Origin: JABDKJ01 sp039028335
Lineage (GTDB): Bacteria; Bacteroidota; Bacteroidia; Flavobacteriales_D; JABDKJ01
Direction: 5' to 3'
DNA length: 12,757 bases
Assembly (NCBI GenBank): GCA_039028335.1
Contig: JBCCIF010000093.1
Location: 1 to 12,757 of the forward strand
Part shown: positions 1 to 6,835 of the stretch, piece after piece
Layout of the letters: each line of letters opens with the position of its first letter
How positions within the stretch are numbered: the stretch's first letter is position 1
Notes under the pieces: generated by a model
Told to the model about the DNA's origin: nothing
Database searches by the model: none
The model's input: only the letters and a program-made list of their open reading frames with translations
Translations under genes and position numbers: made by a program

Positions 1-1
1 A

Positions 2-751
2 ATAAATGATGTCTACATCGAAGGATGTCTCTGTCAAGGAACAAAAATAAGTATTGACGACCCCTGCGTTTGCTTGAATAATGCAACCACACAAGATGAC
101 GGACAATTTTCTGACTTGGTGACAATAACAAGTGCACCGGGCGACACTTGGTCCCTGACGGGTGTTAACAGCTATTTCCAACCTTCTTCACCTGCACCAC
201 CTGCTACGCCAATTCCATACGAGATTGGTGACTCTTTCACCCCAGGTCTTTCAGACGGCATAGACAATGATGGTGACGGAATGATCGATGAGGCTGATGA
301 AAACATCTACTATACTCTTGCAGGCATTCATATAGATGATGTAGGTTTCTCAGTTACCGCTAGCAATGGGCTAACAGAACTTTCTACTTTGAATAAGTGC
401 TTCTACCCTATTATTCCATTGGCTATTTCAGGAATTGTGACTTTCGAGGATACTCCTATTGATTTGACAGCTCCCAATTCCTTGATATTAAACGGTAAGA
501 CCTACTTACCGGCAATAGGAACGGGAAGCTATAGTTTATTTGACGAAAATGGAAACCTCATTGAAGCGAACATTTCAGAAATTCCTGGTGATCTCATAAT
601 TGGCAATGAGTACATGTTGCAAATCACCTTTGACGAAGATGAAATCACCCCTGTAAACCTTCCAGAAGGTAGCGGAACTCCAGGTTGCTTGGAGGACGTG
701 CTCATTGAGTTCAAAGTACTTTCCAAAGGTTGCATACCTCCAAATAATTAA
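2..751 (+). CDS. C-terminal part of a large secreted surface protein (partial, 5' end outside window)
   Basis: The reading frame is open from base 2 to a TAA at 749-751, so this is the 3' end of a longer gene. A TTG at 74 is internal and not a real start. The visible 249 residues are rich in Asp, Gly, Thr and Pro and contain scattered cysteines, including a CLC and a CVC pair near the left edge. A Pro/Ser linker lies around 182-230. A Ca-binding-like stretch SDGIDNDGDGMIDEADE (about 251-301) resembles thrombospondin type-3 or EF-loop Asp repeats. The composition fits repeat-containing extracellular proteins of Bacteroidota. The chain ends in KGCIPPNN. I see no recognisable type IX secretion C-terminal sorting domain, so how it is exported or anchored must be decided upstream. 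The function is unknown. It is followed by a strong terminator shared with the convergent gene. Confidence 0.75.
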   Translation: MNDVYIEGCLCQGTKISIDDPCVCLNNATTQDDGQFSDLVTITSAPGDTWSLTGVNSYFQPSSPAPPATPIPYEIGDSFTPGLSDGIDNDGDGMIDEADENIYYTLAGIHIDDVGFSVTASNGLTELSTLNKCFYPIIPLAISGIVTFEDTPIDLTAPNSLILNGKTYLPAIGTGSYSLFDENGNLIEANISEIPGDLIIGNEYMLQITFDEDEITPVNLPEGSGTPGCLEDVLIEFKVLSKGCIPPNN

Positions 752-764
752 GATGACTTTGAAA

Positions 765-795
765 ATAAAAGCCGCCCTGTAAGGGCGGCTTTTAT
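765..795. terminator. Bidirectional intrinsic terminator between convergent genes
   Basis: A perfect 14-bp inverted repeat has a GC-rich core (GCCGCCCT at 771-778, AGGGCGGC at 782-789) and a GTA loop (779-781). It is flanked by an A-run on the left (767-770) and a T-run on the right (790-793), so it works as a Rho-independent terminator on both strands. It lies 13 bp after the stop of the secreted-protein gene. Its right arm contains the stop codon (792-794) of the minus-strand oxidase gene. Confidence 0.93.
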
Positions 796-2174
796 GAGAG
801 TACTTTACCTCTATTCAAAAGGTTTTTTGGGTCCAATCTATTCTTTACCATTCTCATCAGTTCTATCTCTTGCTTCGTTCTACACAAATTCAGATAGTCT
901 TTTTTATGCAATCCAATTCCGTGCTCTGCAGAAACAGATCCACCCAACTTCTTTAGCGGAGCATAAACAACATGGTCAATTTCTTTTTTTAATTCCTTTG
1001 ATGAATTTTCCTTTCCTATCATGAAGTGAATGTTTCCATCTGCCACATGTCCAAATGCAAAAACCTCTTCAACTCCATTAACGTTTTTTAAGTCGAAAGT
1101 AATGGCATCAATAGTCTCACCAATGGAAGGAATTGGCAGAGAGATATCAAAATGCTGATCGAATTTGCATTTCTGTTTCAATACATGAACGTCTTCCCGT
1201 ATGCGAAAGAAAGCATTATTCTCAGAAGAAGAGTTGGCCAAAACTGCATCTTCTATAAAGGCTTGCTTTAATGCCGACTCCAACAATGATTCAAAGTGTT
1301 CTCGGTCTCTATCCAGATCACCACCGAGTGATTCCACCAAGACATAATACGTATAATCAAGATGTAAAACTTTAGGAACCTCATCAACGCTTTGCATAAT
1401 CTCAAAACTGTCTCTCCAAATTAATTCGAAGGCCGAAAGCATCCCTGCTAGACCTTTATCCATGTGCTTGAGGAACTTGACGACATCTGAATACTTGTTG
1501 ATGCCGACAAATGCGCAGACTCTGCTCTTTGGTTTTTCGTGCAAGCGCAAAACGGCTTTTGTAATGAGGCCCAATGTTCCTTCAGCTCCGATGAAGAGTT
1601 GCTTTACATCATAAGCAGAATTGTCTTTGATGATTTTCTTCATTGAATTGACCACAGTACCATCGGGCAAGACCACTTCTAAACCCAAGACCAAATTTCT
1701 TGTCATACCATAGCGCAAAACCCTCATTCCGCCCGCATTCGTTGAAATCACTCCACCAATTTGAGCAGACCCCTTCGCCCCAAAATTCAAAGGGAAAAGT
1801 AGTTCTAAACGCTCGGATTCCATTTGAATTTGCTCCAGAATAACTCCGGCTTCAACTGAAATCGTTCTGGATTCAGCATCAAGTTCAAGTACCTTGTTCA
1901 TTTTTTCAAAAGAAATCACAACATCATTTTCTTCACATTCGGTGCTTCCGACCAAATTTGTTTTACCTCCAAACGGAACAACATTTTGCTCGAATGCAGA
2001 ACAAATTCTCATGATGGCAGAAACATGCTCTGTATTTCGAGGCAAGAGTAAACACTTCACTTCTAAGGGTCTATCCATCGACCAGATGTGCTCATAATAG
2101 TCCGTTAAACCATTTCCTTGGATCACATTCTCCTTTCCCAGGGCCTGAATAAATTCACCTACCGCATTAGTCAT
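792..2174 (-). CDS. FAD-linked oxidase, GlcD / D-lactate / D-2-hydroxyglutarate dehydrogenase family
   Basis: Predicted FAD-dependent 2-hydroxyacid dehydrogenase (FAD_binding_4 followed by FAD-oxidase_C), 460 aa from the ATG at 2174. The N-terminal half holds the PP-loop FAD-binding region: PFGGKTNLVGST at about residues 67-78, then GAKGSAQIGGVISTNAGG at about 132-149 and GAEGTLGLIT at about 196-205. The C-terminal half has GHVADGNIHF (His376 and His383) and SAEHGIG (Glu417, His418). These match the metal-binding His/His/Glu/His set of human D2HGDH-type enzymes. It ends with the usual LDPKNLLNRGKVL. The reaction class, oxidation of a D-2-hydroxyacid (glycolate, D-lactate or D-2-hydroxyglutarate) to the 2-oxoacid, follows from the family; the substrate cannot be told. 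A TTG at 2189 would add five residues, but the ATG is more likely. The length is normal and no key residue is missing. Confidence 0.9.
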   Translation of the reverse strand: MTNAVGEFIQALGKENVIQGNGLTDYYEHIWSMDRPLEVKCLLLPRNTEHVSAIMRICSAFEQNVVPFGGKTNLVGSTECEENDVVISFEKMNKVLELDAESRTISVEAGVILEQIQMESERLELLFPLNFGAKGSAQIGGVISTNAGGMRVLRYGMTRNLVLGLEVVLPDGTVVNSMKKIIKDNSAYDVKQLFIGAEGTLGLITKAVLRLHEKPKSRVCAFVGINKYSDVVKFLKHMDKGLAGMLSAFELIWRDSFEIMQSVDEVPKVLHLDYTYYVLVESLGGDLDRDREHFESLLESALKQAFIEDAVLANSSSENNAFFRIREDVHVLKQKCKFDQHFDISLPIPSIGETIDAITFDLKNVNGVEEVFAFGHVADGNIHFMIGKENSSKELKKEIDHVVYAPLKKLGGSVSAEHGIGLHKKDYLNLCRTKQEIELMRMVKNRLDPKNLLNRGKVLS

Positions 2175-2245
2175 AAGCCAAAAATTCAATTCAATTTTAA
2201 AAAAACGAATTCGATCTTTAAATTTAAGTCATCAACCGAGAATTG
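2175..2245. promoter_or_regulatory. AT-rich divergent intergenic promoter region
   Basis: These 71 bp separate the minus-strand oxidase from the plus-strand secreted-protein/YceI pair and must carry promoters for both. On the plus strand TAAATTTA (2219-2226) differs by one base from the Bacteroidota -7 consensus TAnnTTTG. On the minus strand TAAAATTG (2199-2192) also differs by one base. I see no clear TTG at the -33 position for either, so exact promoters are uncertain. Confidence 0.4.
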
Positions 2246-2755
2246 ATGAACATGAATAAAATCATCTTTTTACTTTCACTTCTTCTGTCGTTCTCTTGCC
2301 TTGCCCAAAGCCCAGAAGAAAAAGCGCCTTTGCCAGATATTTTTGCACATCTTGAAAATGAACTTAAAATAAGCCATTTCCCTTCGCCAGTCTTTGCTTC
2401 TATTGATCCGGACGAACCAGATACTTATATATGGAAACACAATACGTGTCTCATTTCATTCACCAAAGACATTAAGGTTCTTGAAGGGGGCGCCTATATT
2501 TTTTATAATGACCAATGGAACTTACGGGTACGCATGGAGGCAAATGAATTCTGCAAATTATTCGACATAAAGAAATGCGAACTTAAAGCAGGCCAACCCT
2601 ATACGTTTGCAGACAATTGGAGAAGGGATCAAAAACTATATGGAGGATGGGCCATGTGGTATGCTATAGGAGTAGATAAAGATGGAAAAAAGGTCTTTGG
2701 AGTAGGAAAACTGGATACTGTTGGCGAACTTTACCTAAATAAAGAATCACAATGA
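2246..2755 (+). CDS. Secreted protein of unknown function, coupled to YceI-family gene
   Basis: This is a 169-aa protein starting at ATG 2246; ATG 2252 is equally possible and gives a cleaner signal peptide, and a TTG at 2243 is less likely. The N-terminus is a clear Sec signal peptide (MNKIIFLLSLLLSF, then CLAQ), probably cleaved after AQ, so the product should be periplasmic or outer. The mature part is about 148 aa, soluble and rich in aromatic residues: WKHNTC, YNDQW, DNWRRDQKLYGGWAMWY. It has three cysteines at about residues 68, 103 and 111. I do not recognise the family. Its TGA overlaps the ATG of the YceI-like gene by 4 bp, so the two are almost certainly cotranscribed and translationally coupled, which suggests a shared envelope role. 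Confidence 0.8.
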   Translation: MNMNKIIFLLSLLLSFSCLAQSPEEKAPLPDIFAHLENELKISHFPSPVFASIDPDEPDTYIWKHNTCLISFTKDIKVLEGGAYIFYNDQWNLRVRMEANEFCKLFDIKKCELKAGQPYTFADNWRRDQKLYGGWAMWYAIGVDKDGKKVFGVGKLDTVGELYLNKESQ

Positions 2756-3309
2756 AATTTCTTTCAATTGCCCTTGTTCTCTTGCTTTTCTCATTTTCAA
2801 CAGAAACGCATATAACAGAACATCAACTGAAAAGCGCAACGATTACCTGGACAGGTAGTGACGCCACAGGCTCTTATAAGCCGACAGGGACATTGACTCA
2901 TAAATTTGGCAATTTCAGACACAATCATGGCAATCTAGTCGGTGGTCTTGTCGTAATTGACATGACCTCATTGAGCACGGAAAATTCCGATATGGAAGCG
3001 CATCTGAAAAACGAAGACTTTTTTGATGTTGAGAACTATCCAGAGGCAAAATTCGAAATGCAATCAGCTCAGCTCCAAAATGCGAAAGGCAAATTGAAAG
3101 GTATTATGACCATTAAGGGGAAGAGTTTAGAAGTTGAGGCCGATGCAGAATTTATTCAAAAAGGCCAGGGCTATCAAGTAAAGAGCAGCTTGAACTTGGA
3201 TCGCACCAAATTTGGGATCACCTACAATTCTGCGTCCTACTTTAAGAAATTAAAAGACAATATTGTTGCCGATGAATTTTCGGTAGAACTCGACCTCTAT
3301 TTCGAATAA
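2752..3309 (+). CDS. YceI family periplasmic lipocalin-like protein
   Basis: This 185-aa protein has an N-terminal signal peptide (about residues 1-17) followed by one YceI domain. The diagnostic stretch is HLKNEDFFDVENYPEAKFE (residues 84-102). Other family-typical parts are the early GTLTHKFGNF with strand VVIDMTSL, the KGIMTIKGKS strand pair, and the late RTKFGITYNS. YceI proteins form an extended beta-barrel that binds isoprenoid or other long lipids; in Bacteroidota they are often small exported stand-alone proteins. The start ATG overlaps the stop of the preceding unknown secreted gene (ATGA), a sign of translational coupling. The ligand is unknown. Family assignment is firm, the cellular role is not. 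Confidence 0.92.
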   Translation: MKFLSIALVLLLFSFSTETHITEHQLKSATITWTGSDATGSYKPTGTLTHKFGNFRHNHGNLVGGLVVIDMTSLSTENSDMEAHLKNEDFFDVENYPEAKFEMQSAQLQNAKGKLKGIMTIKGKSLEVEADAEFIQKGQGYQVKSSLNLDRTKFGITYNSASYFKKLKDNIVADEFSVELDLYFE

Positions 3310-3342
3310 GAAACAATCATCCCATTTTTTCGTTTTCAGACT

Positions 3343-4191
3343 ATGAAAGAATCGGTCTGGATACTCTGTGTGTTCTTACTTTTCACCTCTGCATGTGAGA
3401 AAGAAGAAAACAATGAAGAAATGCAAGAAGAAAATGAATTTACCCAAGAGATGTTCATTTTCGAAGATGATTTCGAAACGCAATCCAACAATTTGGATGA
3501 ATTATTCCCAGCGGATGGCTCAAGATGGTCAGGTATCCAACAAGTAAATACTGAAACTGGTGACAATCATATTAGCTTATCAACTTTGCATTCCTCCTTG
3601 AGTACACAAAGTCTTTATATGTTTTCGAAAGCTACTGATCAGACGCTTTCGAAAATAGACATCGAAAAAAACGGTTTCAAGGCATACCCAGGAGCCTCTC
3701 TTCGTTTTGAAGCAGATTTTTTCATCGCCAATGATGTCAATTTAGAGAATCTTTTTCTATTCGATCTAGAAAGTTGTTCCTGCTGGGACCCTAATGTTCC
3801 CAATAATCAATGCCCAGGAATCAGACTTAAGTTTGGTGGAAATGGAGACTATTTGAGCTTAGAAAGAGGTAAGCTAGGATTAGAGACTATTGGTCAAGCA
3901 GCGTATTCCTTCCCAAAAAATCAATGGGTAAACGTTATTCTTGAATTAGTCTTGTCATCAGACGATGATGCATCGAATGTGCTGATAATTGATGGAAATG
4001 AAGTCATAAACTCCAGCCTTTCCAACCTTCCCAATCAAGAAGTTTTTGAAACGCTCTTTGCACAAGAAGGTATTGCTTTCCAATTGCAAGAACCCCTATT
4101 CTACGAGCGATTTCAACTAGGAGCTACTGCTAACAGCTCAGCTGAAGACATAGATGTATTTATCGATAAGGTGAAATTTTCGATTGAATAG
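3343..4191 (+). CDS. Probable surface lipoprotein with concanavalin-like / jelly-roll fold
   Basis: This 282-aa protein begins with a lipoprotein signal peptide whose lipobox is TSAC, Cys18 being the lipidated residue. It is followed by EKEENNEEMQEENE, which resembles the K-(D/E)-(D/E) lipoprotein export signal that sends Bacteroidota lipoproteins to the cell surface. The body starts with FEDDFET and contains an AYPGASLRFEADFF strand pair, a Cys cluster (C145, C147, C157), then NQWVNVILELVL, LIIDGNEVINSS and a final DVFIDKVKFS. Such a pattern of Trp/Val strands and a 'DG' hairpin is common in LamG or polysaccharide-lyase-like jelly rolls. The fold is an inference and I see no catalytic residues I can name. 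The gene is 33 bp downstream of the yceI-like gene and may be in its transcript. Confidence 0.75.
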   Translation: MKESVWILCVFLLFTSACEKEENNEEMQEENEFTQEMFIFEDDFETQSNNLDELFPADGSRWSGIQQVNTETGDNHISLSTLHSSLSTQSLYMFSKATDQTLSKIDIEKNGFKAYPGASLRFEADFFIANDVNLENLFLFDLESCSCWDPNVPNNQCPGIRLKFGGNGDYLSLERGKLGLETIGQAAYSFPKNQWVNVILELVLSSDDDASNVLIIDGNEVINSSLSNLPNQEVFETLFAQEGIAFQLQEPLFYERFQLGATANSSAEDIDVFIDKVKFSIE

Positions 4192-4201
4192 AACTAAGCA
4201 T

Positions 4202-4209
4202 TATCTTCG
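4202..4209 (+). promoter_or_regulatory. Possible -7 promoter element before lysA
   Basis: TATCTTCG matches the Bacteroidota -7 consensus TAnnTTTG at all but one position and is followed by CA, 13 bp before the lysA ATG. A TTG at 4184-4186 could serve as -33, though its 15-bp spacing is shorter than usual. It lies just after the lipoprotein stop codon, so lysA may have its own promoter. Confidence 0.35.
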
Positions 4210-4222
4210 CAGGTTTCAAAAA

Positions 4223-5437
4223 ATGATGAACACTTACGAAGAATTAGCAAGAAAATACGGGACACCCCTCTATGTTTATGACGGTAATGGAATTATCGAT
4301 CGCTACAACCAATTCAAAAATGCTTTTGATGTCAAAAAGCTAAAGATTCATTATGCAGCCAAATCACTAAGTAATTTGGCAATTCTTGGTTTGTTTAAAG
4401 AACTAGGAGCAGGCTTGGATTGTGTTTCAATTGAAGAAATAAAGCTTGGAATTGCAGCAGGTTTTAAGGCAGATGATATCATTTTCACTCCGAATGGAGT
4501 GGCCTTTGAAGAGTATCAAGAAGCAATCGCTATAGGAACGAAAATCACCATAGACAATATCTCAACTTTAGAAAAAATTGGACAGGAATACCCTGATCTT
4601 CCTGTATTTATTCGTTTGAATCCTCATTTGATGGCAGGAGGTAACAAAAAGATTTCAGTTGGCCATATTGGTTCAAAATTTGGAATCTCTATTCATCAGA
4701 TGCCTATTGTTCATCGCTTAGTCAAGAATTATGGCATTCACGTTGAAGGTATTCATATTCACACGGGTTCAGATATTATTGAGTCCGATATTTTTGAACG
4801 CGTAGCAAATCTTATTTTCAGCATTGCTGATGAATTTGAGAGCATTCAATCTATTGACTTTGGAAGTGGATTTAAGGTTAAGTACAAAGAAAACGACCTC
4901 TATACGGACATAGAACAATTGGGTGCTGAATTCTCTAAAGTGTTCAACGCCTACTGCGAAAAAAAAGAAAAGGACTTGACATTGCGATTTGAGCCAGGCA
5001 AATTTATGGTGAGTGAAGCCGGATCTTTCTTGACCCAAGTAAGTGTAATAAAGCAAACAACCGCTTGCACTTTTGCGCATGTGAATTCAGGATTCAATCA
5101 TTTGATTCGTCCCATGTTTTACAATGCCTACCATGAAATTGAGAATGCCAGTAACCCCAATGGCGAACCCAAAATGTATTCGATAGTCGGTTATATTTGT
5201 GAAACAGACACCTTTGCGGAAGACCGCGTTATTTCTGAGATTCGCGAGAAAGATATCCTGCGATTTAAGAATGCAGGTGCCTATTGTTTTTCAATGGCTT
5301 CTAACTATAATTCTCGGCCACGGCCGGCAGAAGTTCTCTTGTTAAATGGTCAAGATTATTTGATTAGAAAAAGAGAAACTTTTGAAGACTTGTTAGAAAA
5401 TCAATTAAGCCTTACAGATGCAGTAGCTTTAACATAA
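4223..5437 (+). CDS. lysA: Diaminopimelate decarboxylase
   Basis: PLP-dependent enzyme that decarboxylates meso-2,6-diaminopimelate to L-lysine and CO2, the last step of lysine biosynthesis (cytoplasm). The product is 404 aa from ATG 4223, and ATG 4226 is equally possible. It has the alanine-racemase-like barrel: HYAAKSL carries the PLP lysine (Lys47), HIHTGSD (about 178-184) and GSGF (214-217) bind the cofactor, then EPGK (257-260), CETDT (326-330) and NAGAY (350-354) with the active-site Tyr. Textbook LysA has EPGR and CESxD; the EPGK and CETDTF forms fit a subfamily I recall from Bacteroidota. The length and all PLP residues are intact. An upstream in-frame TTG at 4184 lies inside the previous gene and is unlikely as a start. 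Related decarboxylases (carboxynorspermidine, ornithine/arginine) share the fold, but the motifs favour LysA. Confidence 0.9.
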   Translation: MMNTYEELARKYGTPLYVYDGNGIIDRYNQFKNAFDVKKLKIHYAAKSLSNLAILGLFKELGAGLDCVSIEEIKLGIAAGFKADDIIFTPNGVAFEEYQEAIAIGTKITIDNISTLEKIGQEYPDLPVFIRLNPHLMAGGNKKISVGHIGSKFGISIHQMPIVHRLVKNYGIHVEGIHIHTGSDIIESDIFERVANLIFSIADEFESIQSIDFGSGFKVKYKENDLYTDIEQLGAEFSKVFNAYCEKKEKDLTLRFEPGKFMVSEAGSFLTQVSVIKQTTACTFAHVNSGFNHLIRPMFYNAYHEIENASNPNGEPKMYSIVGYICETDTFAEDRVISEIREKDILRFKNAGAYCFSMASNYNSRPRPAEVLLLNGQDYLIRKRETFEDLLENQLSLTDAVALT

Positions 5438-5456
5438 GCGGCATAGAATTTGGTGC

Positions 5457-5474
5457 TTTATGGTTCACCATAAA
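5457..5474. repeat. Perfect palindrome in the leader of the outer-membrane protein gene
   Basis: TTTATGGT-TC-ACCATAAA is an 18-bp dyad with 8-bp arms. A second pair of arms surrounds it: TTTGGT (5449-5454) and ACCAAA (5480-5485), the latter reaching the A of the ATG at 5485. There is no T-run after it, so it is a poor intrinsic terminator for lysA. It could be an operator or a leader hairpin that limits access to the start codon. Confidence 0.5.
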
Positions 5475-5484
5475 TCACAACCAA

Positions 5485-6234
5485 ATGAAAAAAATCTACT
5501 GTTTTGTTCTGCTATTTATCTTTTCTGTTTCATCGCTATCAGCTCAAGACGAATTGGGCACCCAAATTGAAGACGTCCGTAAAAGCCTCAACCAGGTGGA
5601 CCTTAATATTATTGGCTTATTCAGAAATGGGCTAAGCGGAGGAACATTTTTCTTCAAAAAAAGAATAATCCCTAAGAATTATGTTGAGCTAAATGCGATC
5701 AAACTCTTTCGCTTTCGTTTGCACGTCAATGAATATGTCGAAACCGAAGAACCTTCCATTGCCTATGAAATAGGCACTTCATACTACGAGAATCAATTTT
5801 CCTCATCTTATATATCCTTCGGCATTGAAAAACAAAGATCAAAAAGAGGGTTGGTCGAATTCTACGGTATTGAAGCGACTCTTGGAAGACGATTGGATCG
5901 GGTTAATCGCACATGGCTGAACAGTTTTTCACTAGGCGCAGGCAATGAATCCTATATTCAATTCAATGAAAAACGAAAAGATCGAAGCACCTATATTTCC
6001 TTATCTCCATTTTTCGGTTTAAAATATTTCTTTAACAATAGAATCAATATGGGTGTAGAGACCTCATTTGACTTTGCCTATTATTTTGATAAGGACTCGT
6101 TTAGCCTAACAGAAATTGAGAGCCAAAACGGTGTTGAAAACACACGGAATGTGTCACAATTGGAGAGTAAAAACAACTTTCTCAATTTCAGATTTACCAA
6201 CCTCCGTTTTCTTACTGTTGGATATGCTTTTTAA
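5485..6234 (+). CDS. Predicted outer-membrane beta-barrel protein, function unknown
   Basis: This 249-aa protein has a clear Sec signal peptide (MKKIYCFVLLFIFSVSSLSAQ, cut after about residue 20 or 21). The mature part has alternating polar/hydrophobic segments rich in Tyr, Phe and Arg, such as GTFFFKKRIIP, SYISFGIEKQ, YISLSPFFGLKYFF and RINMGVETSFDFAYYF. It ends in RFLTVGYAF, the C-terminal aromatic beta-signal typical of outer-membrane barrels. I would expect about 8 strands from the length. No specific family is recognised. It begins 47 bp after lysA, with a palindrome in its leader, and ends 8 bp before the acetyltransferase ATG, so it may be cotranscribed with the latter. Confidence 0.8.
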   Translation: MKKIYCFVLLFIFSVSSLSAQDELGTQIEDVRKSLNQVDLNIIGLFRNGLSGGTFFFKKRIIPKNYVELNAIKLFRFRLHVNEYVETEEPSIAYEIGTSYYENQFSSSYISFGIEKQRSKRGLVEFYGIEATLGRRLDRVNRTWLNSFSLGAGNESYIQFNEKRKDRSTYISLSPFFGLKYFFNNRINMGVETSFDFAYYFDKDSFSLTEIESQNGVENTRNVSQLESKNNFLNFRFTNLRFLTVGYAF

Positions 6235-6239
6235 ATTTG
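6232..6239 (+). promoter_or_regulatory. TAAATTTG, perfect match to the -7 consensus, overlapping a stop codon
   Basis: The octamer matches TAnnTTTG exactly and includes the TAA stop of the outer-membrane protein gene. It lies only 3 bp before the ATG of the acetyltransferase. No TTG sits at a suitable -33 distance. If active it would make a nearly leaderless transcript; it may also be chance in AT-rich DNA. Confidence 0.2.
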
Positions 6240-6242
6240 GCT

Positions 6243-6764
6243 ATGAATTTTGATTTGCAGCCCTTTCTAGAAAACGACAATTTGGTTTTGCGTCCAACTA
6301 CAAAGAATGATTTTGAAGGACTTTTTGAAGTGGCATCCGACCCGCTTTTATGGGAACAACATCCAGCTAAAGAAAGAGCCACAAGAGAAGGGTTTAGAAC
6401 ATTTTTCGATCAAGGCATCCATTCTGGAGGAATGCTCTCAATTATAGCGAAAGAGCAAAATCGTATCATCGGTTCATCTCGTTTTAAATTTTTATCCGAA
6501 GAACTCTCGGCCGTTGAAATAGGTTGGACCTTTCTAGCTCGCAAATATTGGGGTGGTCAGATCAATCGCCAAATGAAACAACTCATGATTGAGCATGCAC
6601 ACCAATTTGTCAAGAACGTTTTGCTCTTTATAGATAAGTCCAATATTCGTTCATTTAAAGCAGCGGAAAAAATAGGCGCACTTCGTCTGAACGAGACTCA
6701 TCCATTACATTGCTTACAAAAGACTGATTATCACTGTACATACTTAATTGCAAAACATGAATAA
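6243..6764 (+). CDS. GNAT family N-acetyltransferase (RimJ/RimL-like)
   Basis: A 173-aa acetyl-CoA-dependent acyltransferase of the Acetyltransf_3 type. The N-terminus carries the typical LxLRP opening (NLVLRPTTKNDFEGLFEV). Next come the strand IIGSSRFKFL, then EIGWTFLARKYWGGQINRQM, which holds the acetyl-CoA pyrophosphate-binding segment, and finally DKSNIRSFKAAEKIGA, the hallmark C-terminal motif. Members acetylate protein N-termini, amines or aminoglycosides; the substrate here cannot be inferred. The ATG at 6243 is preferred over the TTG at 6237. It starts 8 bp after the outer-membrane protein gene and is followed by a 71-bp gap before the aldolase gene. The length is normal for the family. 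Confidence 0.88.
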   Translation: MNFDLQPFLENDNLVLRPTTKNDFEGLFEVASDPLLWEQHPAKERATREGFRTFFDQGIHSGGMLSIIAKEQNRIIGSSRFKFLSEELSAVEIGWTFLARKYWGGQINRQMKQLMIEHAHQFVKNVLLFIDKSNIRSFKAAEKIGALRLNETHPLHCLQKTDYHCTYLIAKHE

Positions 6765-6835
6765 TTAAAGAGTGTCTTTCCCTCGATTCTACTGATTTTT
6801 AATTTAATTCGCACAACTATATAAAGCCAAACGAC

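Noticed and set aside
4184..4222. TTG-initiated N-terminal extension of lysA
   Set aside because: It overlaps the end of the lipoprotein gene, and the extra 13 basic residues are not part of the family. The tandem ATGs at 4223/4226 put the start just before the conserved YEELARKYGTPLYVYD.
4991..5002. EPGK instead of EPGR in LysA as a possible loss of activity
   Set aside because: The neighbouring motifs (CETDTF, HLIRPMFYNAYH) fit a Bacteroidota subfamily that I recall carrying this form, and all other PLP residues are intact, so it is probably a clade feature.
4769..5080. Minus-strand open frame of 103 codons inside lysA
   Set aside because: It is antisense to a fully conserved enzyme gene, and its translation has no recognisable domain. 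The same holds for the other antisense or out-of-frame open stretches inside fbaA, pgi, the oxidase and the permeases.
6765..6835. Promoter or hairpin before fbaA
   Set aside because: A 5-bp AAAGA/TCTTT stem (6767-6779) is too weak to be called. No close match to TAnnTTTG was found, although a promoter is expected somewhere in this gap.
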